Positions 25,959 through 33,574 of a DNA stretch of 64,000 bases are shown in pieces (position 1 is the first letter of the stretch; each line of letters opens with the position of its first letter). The notes below the pieces were generated by a model. The model was not told the origin of the DNA. It was given only the letters and a program-made list of their open reading frames with translations, and made no database searches. The translations under genes and the position numbers were made by a program. Source of the stretch: Paenibacillus ferrarius (GTDB taxonomy: Bacteria; Bacillota; Bacilli; Paenibacillales; NBRC-103111); assembly GCF_002027705.1 (NCBI RefSeq), contig NZ_MBTG01000023.1, positions 343,134 through 407,133 on the forward strand, read 5' to 3'.

Positions 25959-26643
25959 TTTGATGAAGTTGGAGCTAAGAAAATTTAAGATCATGGGGTA
26001 TATTCGCAGCGCTGTGATCGCTAATCTAATCATTTTCGGATTCATGATGTTGATTAGCTATACACCAAAGATGTACGGCATAAGCGTTTTTGAAGATTAT
26101 AGCAGAGTGTTTTCTATGATAGATGTATTTGTGAGAGGGACATTTATTATTTTCGCAGCCGTCTTGCTGGGGCGATTCGTCATCGATGAGTTCAATCATA
26201 AGACGATTACCGTCTTGTTCATGTACCCGATCAAACGTCATAAAATCATTGCGGCTAAGCTTATGGTCGTGATCGCGTTCACCTTTCTATGTATGGTGGC
26301 TTCCATGATTATTTTGAGTACGTTGTATTTTGTCATCAACTCATTCACACATTTCGTATCGGGTGAACTGACGCTGACGCTCGTGTTGCAGCACGCTGCG
26401 AAATTAGGCTTCCATGCGCTGGCGGCAAGCTTCATGGCGCTGATTCCGCTCTACTTCGGGATGCGCAAATATTCTATTCCGACTACCATTGTATCCTCCG
26501 TCATCATCGTATTCCTGACCTGCTCGGACAGTGGCGGATCCAACTTGAATGTCATTATTATCGTTCCAATTCTGCTAGCCTCGATTGGCATAGCGGTCGG
26601 ATATATGGCGATTCGCAAAATTGATCAAATCGATATTCGTTAA
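25951..26643 (+). CDS. ABC transporter permease (LanE/BcrB type)
   Basis: 230 residues with six predicted membrane segments, including VIANLIIFGFMMLISY, GTFIIFAAVLLGRFVI and VVIAFTFLCMVASMII. The NHKTITVLFMYPIKRHKIIAAK loop between segments 2 and 3 is typical of the ABC-2 permeases of antibiotic immunity systems. The start ATG 25951 lies 7 bases after GGAGGT and overlaps the ATPase gene; the earlier ATG 25936 lies before that site. Only one permease gene is present, whereas LanFEG systems usually have two. Confidence 0.85.
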   Translation: MLNLMKLELRKFKIMGYIRSAVIANLIIFGFMMLISYTPKMYGISVFEDYSRVFSMIDVFVRGTFIIFAAVLLGRFVIDEFNHKTITVLFMYPIKRHKIIAAKLMVVIAFTFLCMVASMIILSTLYFVINSFTHFVSGELTLTLVLQHAAKLGFHALAASFMALIPLYFGMRKYSIPTTIVSSVIIVFLTCSDSGGSNLNVIIIVPILLASIGIAVGYMAIRKIDQIDIR

Positions 26644-26743
26644 CTTGGGAGAGTATATTTGATATTTGTACGCGATTCCAAAGATTATTCCTAATAACTG
26701 ATTAATCAACACATCTTAATGCAGAAGAAAGGAAGATACACAT

Positions 26744-27559
26744 TTGAATAACAACATGAAGTTAGCTATGATTCTCCTGGTCACTGCCAGTATCGTACTC
26801 GCCGGATGTACGAAAGAATCCTCCGTCACTAATACGCCAAGTTCGTCCCAGCAAAACTCTTCTATACCGACGAACACAAATGTAAATTCAGAAACATCGG
26901 ACATTGGAGATGTATCAGATGCAGGACAAGGGGATACTTCTCAAATAGATGTAAATAACATTCATTCCCTAAAAATCAAGAGTAACGCCGCTACAGTTAC
27001 AGTCATAGGCGACAAACAAATCAAGCAAGCAAAATGGAAATTATCCAAGGGTAATTCACAAGGAATGGATACCAACGTGACTACGTCGATCCAAGATGGA
27101 ACATTACAGATTATGCTTAAACAGAAACAACAGAAGATCATAAATACGGGGCCACTGCCATCCTTAACAATCCACCTTCCTTATAAAGACTTCAAATCCC
27201 TTGAAATAGATAATGAATTTGGCAACATATCCGTTAAGTCAGAATTGTCGGTCCAACACTTAAATGTGAGCAGCAGTGCCGGCAACATCACCGTAACTGA
27301 TGTAATTGGCATGGAAAGCAGTAACATATCTACTACCCTTGGTAACGTCGTATTCGCTCTACCTGATCAATCTGCACCTCTATATGTAAATCTATCAACA
27401 AAACTAGGAAATATCGATAATCAGGTTCCTCTTAAAAAAGCAACAAATACCACAACGGTTGTTTCCAAAGAACTCCATGGATATGTGGGTGAGGCTCAAT
27501 CCGAGAGTGCAACGCTCAACATTTCCACACAAACGGGCGAAATTCTGCTTAAAAATTAA
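26744..27559 (+). CDS. DUF4097-like lipoprotein
   Basis: 271 residues. Lipoprotein signal with lipobox VLAGC (Cys near residue 22), a Ser/Thr/Asn-rich linker, then a repetitive beta structure with paired motifs (IDNEFGNISVKSE, VSSSAGNITVTDV, ISTTLGNVVFALP, LSTKLGNIDNQVP), the right-handed beta-solenoid pattern of DUF4097 'adhesin' domains often found beside envelope-stress systems. The start TTG 26744 lies 8 bases after GGAAG; the first ATG is too far. It follows the ABC permease by 100 bases and may be part of the same response, but this is not shown. Confidence 0.75.
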   Translation: MNNNMKLAMILLVTASIVLAGCTKESSVTNTPSSSQQNSSIPTNTNVNSETSDIGDVSDAGQGDTSQIDVNNIHSLKIKSNAATVTVIGDKQIKQAKWKLSKGNSQGMDTNVTTSIQDGTLQIMLKQKQQKIINTGPLPSLTIHLPYKDFKSLEIDNEFGNISVKSELSVQHLNVSSSAGNITVTDVIGMESSNISTTLGNVVFALPDQSAPLYVNLSTKLGNIDNQVPLKKATNTTTVVSKELHGYVGEAQSESATLNISTQTGEILLKN

Positions 27560-27572
27560 GTGTCATCATCGT

Positions 27573-27610
27573 ACCAGGCTTGCCATAATCATGATCAGGC
27601 CTGGTATTGT
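27573..27610 (+). terminator. Possible terminator after the lipoprotein gene
   Basis: ACCAGGC / GCCTGGT stem with a long loop and a weak ATTGTT tail. The rest of the gap to the hydrolase (to 27846) shows nothing clear. Confidence 0.4.
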
Positions 27611-27846
27611 TAGCAACCATTTTAGTTCAACGGATAGAAAGATACAATAAGTATCAAACAGCGAAGAGCCTTATAAATTTCATGGCTTAACTTTTGCAGT
27701 CATATGAATCTAGCTACTAGGTCATTATGACTTTTTTCGATTAGTATAAAAGGATATACGATGGTTCAGGTATCTTAACGAACAGATGACGGGAGCGGAT
27801 TAGAGTGAATCAAACGGAGGTAATCAACAAGAAGAAGGGCACGACA

Positions 27847-28785
27847 ATGAAAAAAATAGGTAAGATCATACTTAAAACTTTAGGAATTATAGCTATTCTC
27901 CTAGCACTATTTATAACGATTGTGTTTATATATAATGTGATCAGCAGCAAAGTAGAACAAGGAAAAATAGAAACCTATGGTCAGTTGATACCTGTTGACG
28001 GTAAACATATGAATGTGGTCATGGAAGGCAAAGGGGAAGAAACAGTCGTATTACTACCAGGTTTAGGAACCGTAGCACCGGGTATTGATTTTAAACCCCT
28101 AATTAAAGAGCTATCACCCTTTTACAAGGTAGTTGTGATTGAGCCGTTTGGTTATGGACTTAGTGATGTGACGGAGAAGGAGAGAAGCACAGCGAATATT
28201 GTAAGTGAAATTCATCAAGATTTGCAGAGTCTACAAATTGACCGTTATATTCTAATGGGTCACTCTATATCAGGTATTTATGGAATAGACTATGTGAACA
28301 AATATGCTAATGAAGTAAGTGCTTTTATCGGGATTGATAGTAGTGTTCCTACGCAAAGTGGTACGGATGTTGAAATTCCAACTCAACTAATCAAATTACT
28401 TCAAAAATCAGGTTTTGCTAGATTGCAGGTAGAATTAAGTGCTAATCCCTACGATTCATTACCTTATGATGATAAATCAAAGGAACAAATTAAATTTCTT
28501 GCTTACAAAAATAATGCTAATCCTAGCGTGTTGAATGAAATGAAACAAGTTCGTTCTAATTTTAAAGAAGCTGAAAAGCTGATATTTCCCAAAAATCTTC
28601 CGGTTCTTTTATTTGTACAAGCGAATGTAGATCCTACAATTATGCCTAATTGGATACCTTTGCATGAAGACCAGGTCAAAGATTCTGCACACGGTAAAGT
28701 GATACTATTGGAAGGAGGACATAATTTACACCATACCAAATCGAAAGAACTTGTTGAAAGCTTCAGGGAGTTTATGAAAAAATAA
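27847..28785 (+). CDS. Membrane-anchored alpha/beta hydrolase
   Basis: About 312 residues. One N-terminal membrane segment (about 8-35), then an alpha/beta-hydrolase fold: oxyanion region VVLLPGLGTVAPG, nucleophile elbow GHSISG (Ser), and a late His in GGHNLHHT. The substrate is unknown; the anchored form suggests an outward-facing esterase or hydrolase. ATG 27847 (MKKIGKIILK) follows AAGAAGGG at good spacing; GTG 27805 would add 14 polar residues. The coding sequence is AT-rich compared with the wal region. Confidence 0.82.
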   Translation: MKKIGKIILKTLGIIAILLALFITIVFIYNVISSKVEQGKIETYGQLIPVDGKHMNVVMEGKGEETVVLLPGLGTVAPGIDFKPLIKELSPFYKVVVIEPFGYGLSDVTEKERSTANIVSEIHQDLQSLQIDRYILMGHSISGIYGIDYVNKYANEVSAFIGIDSSVPTQSGTDVEIPTQLIKLLQKSGFARLQVELSANPYDSLPYDDKSKEQIKFLAYKNNANPSVLNEMKQVRSNFKEAEKLIFPKNLPVLLFVQANVDPTIMPNWIPLHEDQVKDSAHGKVILLEGGHNLHHTKSKELVESFREFMKK

Positions 28786-28840
28786 AATAGACGTTACACT
28801 GAAGTAAGATTAAAGGTAATGGAAATGAGGGGAATCATTT

Positions 28841-29581
28841 TTGTATAGAGTGGCTATTTGCGATGATGAAGAGAGACAAAGAGAGCTTGTTAAAGCTATC
28901 CTGATTACTTTGTCGATAAAGTCAAACATAGATTTTGAGATCGAATTATTCGGCTCGGGAGAGCAGCTGGTATCTTATTATGAGCGCCGTGAAAATCCAT
29001 TCCATATATTGATCTTGGACATTGAAATGGATGGAATGAACGGGATTCAAACAGCCCGTGCAATAAGAGGGTTAAATAACCCAGATGAACAAATTATTTT
29101 TCTGACAAGCTACCCTCAATATATGGTGGAAAGTTTTGACGTCATGACATTCCAGTATTTGATAAAGCCCATTGCCCCCTCGACCTTGGAGGAGAAAATC
29201 ATCAAGCTATGTCAATACTTTCAAGCACTTGATAAAAAATTCATGGTCATCAAGTCTGCCTATGAAGAAGTCGTTATCAAATATGATGATCTCATTAGTA
29301 TTGAAGCTGCCAAAAGCTTAACCATAAAAAGCAAACTACATTTTACTACCTCTAATCAAACCTATGAAAGCAAAGGCATCATTTCTGATTATGCTTTGGC
29401 ATTAAAAGGCTGTAACTTCTTGCAAATCCATCGTTCCATTATTATTAACCTGCTCCATGTGAGAAAGTTTGCTAGCGGAGTTGTTCTAATGTCCAATGGG
29501 TTGGAATTACCTATAGGCCGTTCTAAAATTAAAGAGGTTAAAGATACTTACACCAAATTTATGATTATGAAGGTCGATTGA
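28841..29581 (+). CDS. LytTR-family response regulator (AgrA-like)
   Basis: 246 residues. Receiver domain (CDDE, Asp in LILDIEMDGMNG, Lys in LIKPI) and a C-terminal LytTR DNA-binding domain (EVVIKYDDLISIEA ... FLQIHRSIIINLLHV). The start is TTG 28841, 8 bases after GAGGGG. It stops 1 base before the GHKL kinase gene, so the two form a pair like AgrA/AgrC or ComE/ComD. No AgrB, AgrD or peptide precursor gene is seen nearby. Confidence 0.88.
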   Translation: MYRVAICDDEERQRELVKAILITLSIKSNIDFEIELFGSGEQLVSYYERRENPFHILILDIEMDGMNGIQTARAIRGLNNPDEQIIFLTSYPQYMVESFDVMTFQYLIKPIAPSTLEEKIIKLCQYFQALDKKFMVIKSAYEEVVIKYDDLISIEAAKSLTIKSKLHFTTSNQTYESKGIISDYALALKGCNFLQIHRSIIINLLHVRKFASGVVLMSNGLELPIGRSKIKEVKDTYTKFMIMKVD

Positions 29582-29582
29582 T

Positions 29583-30872
29583 ATGATTCAAAATAATTTG
29601 TTTATTGTCTTTAGCATTGTACTTGTAATGGGCGTTCAAACTAATTTTTTCTTCAACTCGGTTTTTGATAAATCAGCTAAAAAGCATAACCGATTCTTTT
29701 ACTTCATCATCTTTGGGTTGCTTGGTTACCTATATCTGGTTATTCCCATCTCTCCTATTTTATCTGCGATTCTACCCTTGCTTGTGATATTTAGTTTTGC
29801 GCAATCTTATAAAGTGGAATTTAAAACCAAGATCATTTTTTCTATGCTTTACGTTGTTTTAATGTCTATTGCTAATTTTTTATCTCTTTATCTTTTTTAT
29901 ACCCTTGATTCAGTTGACTTTAGCAGCTCTGACCCTGCGAATCAACAAGATCAAATAGCCATCACGAAAGCTATTTTACTCGGTTTCATGATCATGTTTG
30001 CTGTTATTCTGATCATACGACTACTTGTAAAACGTAGAAGTTTCTCTTTGCATTATCGTTACTATGTAATATTTTTGGTTATTCCTATCGTAAGTACATA
30101 CCAACTGCATCTTCTAACTTATAAGAACGTCTATTCTTTCATTTCCGTCATTGGGTTTCTTTTCTTAAACGTTATGATTGTCTATATTTTTGATAATATC
30201 ATTGATAAATTTCAATTCATGCATGAGAATGCCCAGCTGCAACAGCAGATGGACCATCAGGATGCGAATTACGAAAAAGTCGTTCACAGCTTTAAATCCA
30301 TTAAAAGAATCATTCATGATACGAATCAACAGTTTTTGTATATTGAAGAGTGTATTGAGCGAAATGAGTTAGCAGCAGCAAAGGAACATATTAAGACTAC
30401 ATTAAATAAAGTTGAAGGGGCTTATCAACGGGTTAACACAGGGAATCTAGTTATAGATGCCCTTGTCACAAACACACTTAATATTGGACAAGCCAATGGC
30501 ATAAGAATAGATACAAAGCTTAGCTTATGTTCACAAAAAATCCCTATTGACCGTTATGACTTATGTGTTGTCATTGGAAATATGCTAGATAACGCTATAG
30601 AAGCTTCTAAACATGTAAAGATCGCAGAAGACAGATACATGCTTATAAAGATACATGCTACCGAGTCTATGCTTCTCATTCACATTTTGAATTATATGGA
30701 GAATGAAGTTGCCCACTTACACAGCCAAAAACCAAACCCAGAATTTCATGGCATTGGATTAATAAATATAGCTAGAATCTGCGACAAGTACGGTGGTCAT
30801 ATGACCATTGAAACGAAACATAAAGTATTTAATAATATGGTTCTACTACCTTTATCAACGAACGATCCTTAG
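29583..30872 (+). CDS. GHKL-domain sensor kinase (AgrC-like)
   Basis: 429 residues. Six or so membrane segments in the first ~205 residues, a coiled linker, a dimerisation region with the likely phospho-acceptor His in IKRIIHDTNQQ (about 240-250), and a GHKL ATPase domain (IGNMLDNAIEAS, FHGIGLINI). It belongs with peptide-sensing kinases of the AgrC group. The paired regulator lies just upstream and the serine hydrolase downstream may be its target, an inference from position only. Confidence 0.87.
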   Translation: MIQNNLFIVFSIVLVMGVQTNFFFNSVFDKSAKKHNRFFYFIIFGLLGYLYLVIPISPILSAILPLLVIFSFAQSYKVEFKTKIIFSMLYVVLMSIANFLSLYLFYTLDSVDFSSSDPANQQDQIAITKAILLGFMIMFAVILIIRLLVKRRSFSLHYRYYVIFLVIPIVSTYQLHLLTYKNVYSFISVIGFLFLNVMIVYIFDNIIDKFQFMHENAQLQQQMDHQDANYEKVVHSFKSIKRIIHDTNQQFLYIEECIERNELAAAKEHIKTTLNKVEGAYQRVNTGNLVIDALVTNTLNIGQANGIRIDTKLSLCSQKIPIDRYDLCVVIGNMLDNAIEASKHVKIAEDRYMLIKIHATESMLLIHILNYMENEVAHLHSQKPNPEFHGIGLINIARICDKYGGHMTIETKHKVFNNMVLLPLSTNDP

Positions 30873-30902
30873 ACAATATGTTGTTTAGGGATTGTTTTTT
30901 TC
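30864..30902 (+). terminator. Terminator after the GHKL kinase gene
   Basis: Stem ATCCTTAGACAA / TTGTTTAGGGAT with two wobble pairs, overlapping the stop codon, then TTTTTTT. Confidence 0.7.
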
Positions 30903-30994
30903 GTTTCAGGGTGATTTTTAATATAACAGCCTTCTTCCTTGTATGATGAATTCAGTAAGTCACATCTAGAAAGAATTACGAGGAGGAATTAATA

Positions 30995-33052
30995 ATGAAG
31001 AAGATGGTTTCTGTATTAATGACCGCTGCGCTTTTTGCAATACCGGTTACCCCTGCTTTGGCTCAAACGAATAATGATACTGTAAAAGAAAAGGCACAGG
31101 GGCTGGCTTCGAAGATCGTGTCCGATTATGGTGTAAGTGGATTGCAGTATGCGATTATGGATCATGGTTCCATTGTTTTATCCGATAGTGCTGGTGTGTA
31201 CGATAAAGCTACCAAGGATCCGATAACCAAAGACACTATGTTTGGAATAGGCTCGGTGAGTAAAGTGTATGTTTCTGCTGCAACGATGATGCTAGCTGAT
31301 TCTAATAAAATTGATATTGATAAACCACTAATCACGTATATCAAGGACTTTAAAATGGCTGATGAACGATATAAAGAGATTACGCCACGCATGTTAATGA
31401 ATCACTCTTCTGGACTTTACGGTTCTCACTATGGGAACAGCATGTTGTTTGATGACAATGATACGAAAAACCATGATGAATTATTAGTAAGATTACAATC
31501 AGAGAGTTTAAAGGCAGACCCAGGCGAATCTTCGGTATATTGTAACGATGGTTTTCAGTTGCTTGAAATCTTGATTGAACGAGTGAGCGGTTTAAGTTAT
31601 AGCGAATTCCTTGAAACCTATATTAGCAAGCCTCTTCATTTAAGCTCTACCAAAACACCACTTGATCCATTTGATAGAGGCAAGCTCGCAAAAACTTATT
31701 TTCCTACGATGGAACAGGCTGTACCCGTTGAGAATGTCAACGTCATTGGGGCAGGAGGAATCTACTCAACTGCTGAAGAATTAAGCCAGTTCGCTGAAGT
31801 ATTAATCGGCAATCGAACTGATATTTTATCTGAGAAGTCAGCAAAGTCCATGCAAAGTCATGAGTATAGAAATGGCGTGTGGGTTTCTGAAGAGACAAAC
31901 ACCCTTAATTATGGGCTTGGTTGGGATGCCGTTCGTTTAGCACCTTTTAGTGATTACGGAATAACGGCATTATCCAAAGGTGGAGATTCGCCTATGTATC
32001 ACGCTGCTTTGACTACCCTACCCGAACATGATATTTCTATAGCTGTGCTTTCATCGGGAGGGAGTTCTCTCGTCAATAGCATTTTTGCATCTCATGTTTT
32101 ATTGGAATATGAAAAAGCCAAAGGCATGATTAAAGAGCTCCTGCCTGAAAAAACATTTGAGCCTTCCTTGAAAGTGGAAATGCCATCGAATTTGCTGTCA
32201 TACTCCGGATTATACGGTTCCGTTGGTAAAACCGTAAATCTGGAGATTAAGAACGGAGAGATTGAATTACCCGCTCTAACAGGCGCATTGAAACGGATAC
32301 CAGCTCAAAAATATGTATATACGGGCAATGGACAATTCAAAAACAAAGATGGGAATGTAGCCATAAGCTTTGACCAACCTAAGAATGGAAAAACCTATTT
32401 AAAACTTAACTCTTATATGAATATTCCGGGATTAGGTCAAACGGTTATGGCAACGTATGAATATCAAAAATTAGATCTCAATCCTTTAAATCAGACAACT
32501 AAAACGGTATGGGAAAAGAGAAACGGGAAACATTACTACGCTTTGGATGAAAAGATAACTTCACTCTCATATCTATCCCCGCTTTTGGACAAGCATATAT
32601 CTGTTGATATTGATCATGGATACGCATCTGGCACTAAAATTGTTGACGAAAATAAAGCAGTAAATGCATTTGATATTCCTATTATGAACGGAACAGATGC
32701 TTTTGATTTGAATTTCTATATCGAGAACCATAACGAGTATTTAAAGATCGATGGTCAATCCTATATCAGTGAAGATGCTATTCAACCCATTTATGAAGGG
32801 AACGACTCGTTTTGCATCATACCATCGGGTGGTCAGGCAGTGTGGTATAAAATTGATGAAAAATCAGCCAATCGAGTCATGAACGTTGAGACTCCGGTAA
32901 GTGGGGGATTTGCTGTTTATGACAAGGATGGAATGGTTGTGGACTTCTCAAAGGCAAGCAACAATCATTCGGTAGTACTGCCTGAAGGTGGGATGATCGT
33001 TTTTGGCGGTAACGCGGGGGATATATTTAAAATTAATTTGAAGAATAAATAG
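30995..33052 (+). CDS. Secreted serine beta-lactamase-like hydrolase
   Basis: 685 residues. Signal peptide cleaved after ALA (about residue 23), then a class C beta-lactamase/esterase-type domain with the SxxK nucleophile (Ser87-Val-Ser-Lys90) and a YCN motif, followed by beta-rich C-terminal regions (about 390-685) of unknown role. Such proteins include D-amino-acid peptidases, esterases and penicillin-binding-like enzymes; beta-lactam resistance cannot be assumed. ATG 30995 follows GAGGAGG. It ends with its own terminator. Confidence 0.85.
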   Translation: MKKMVSVLMTAALFAIPVTPALAQTNNDTVKEKAQGLASKIVSDYGVSGLQYAIMDHGSIVLSDSAGVYDKATKDPITKDTMFGIGSVSKVYVSAATMMLADSNKIDIDKPLITYIKDFKMADERYKEITPRMLMNHSSGLYGSHYGNSMLFDDNDTKNHDELLVRLQSESLKADPGESSVYCNDGFQLLEILIERVSGLSYSEFLETYISKPLHLSSTKTPLDPFDRGKLAKTYFPTMEQAVPVENVNVIGAGGIYSTAEELSQFAEVLIGNRTDILSEKSAKSMQSHEYRNGVWVSEETNTLNYGLGWDAVRLAPFSDYGITALSKGGDSPMYHAALTTLPEHDISIAVLSSGGSSLVNSIFASHVLLEYEKAKGMIKELLPEKTFEPSLKVEMPSNLLSYSGLYGSVGKTVNLEIKNGEIELPALTGALKRIPAQKYVYTGNGQFKNKDGNVAISFDQPKNGKTYLKLNSYMNIPGLGQTVMATYEYQKLDLNPLNQTTKTVWEKRNGKHYYALDEKITSLSYLSPLLDKHISVDIDHGYASGTKIVDENKAVNAFDIPIMNGTDAFDLNFYIENHNEYLKIDGQSYISEDAIQPIYEGNDSFCIIPSGGQAVWYKIDEKSANRVMNVETPVSGGFAVYDKDGMVVDFSKASNNHSVVLPEGGMIVFGGNAGDIFKINLKNK

Positions 33053-33059
33053 GTTTGTA

Positions 33060-33087
33060 AAAGTCCGCATAATTGGCGGGCTTTTTG
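33060..33087 (+). terminator. Terminator after the serine hydrolase gene
   Basis: Stem AAGTCCGC / GCGGGCTT followed by TTTTT. Confidence 0.75.
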
Positions 33088-33226
33088 ATTTAAGGATATA
33101 TATGCAGGGCGTGATTCAAAAAATACATCTGTTAGGATACCAGCACGAACAGCAGCCTAATCAGCTATTCCAGCTGCTACTAGATTTTTGTTTTTGGCAT
33201 GTGTTCAAAAATGGAGTTAACACGCT

Positions 33227-33451
33227 CTGCGCGGCACGAGCCTTGGTACCTACGTTGCAGGCTTCACCGCTAATGGCGAGCCGCTGCAGGATCAGTCATT
33301 TAATTGCATTAATGTTTCTCGAAGCATGTTCTCTATTTAGCGCTATTGATTCTGGGGTATCTACTAGCGAAGCAGTTCTCACAAGCATCGCCTCAGACGC
33401 TTCATGTTTTTCCTGATCTTTAATTCTTACAAAAAGCAAAAACAGCCGGTT
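33227..33451 (+). pseudogene. Collapsed second copy of the PHP-SLH locus
   Basis: Three pieces match downstream sequence in the same order and strand: 33227-33301 matches 35039-35113 inside the PHP-SLH gene (3 mismatches in 75), 33341-33360 matches 36533-36552 (1 in 20), and 33392-33451 matches 36610-36669 (2 in 60), the last ending in the rpsR terminator loop. The gaps between pieces shrink from 1419 to 39 bases and differ again (31 against 57). This is best read as a tandem duplicate of the locus that lost most of its length. The open frame at 33102-33416 crosses it and is not a gene. Confidence 0.7.
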
Positions 33452-33574
33452 GGAGGGATTATCCTGTTAGTTGTAGTTTTTTTACAAAACACTTCAACAA
33501 TTCAGCATGTAAATTTACAGTTTACCTCTATACTTGTATCAATACCATACTGCATTGGAGGGAATTACAACAAT

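Noticed and set aside
33102..33416. 104-codon frame before the PHP-SLH gene
   Set aside because: Built from fragments of the collapsed duplicate read in another frame.
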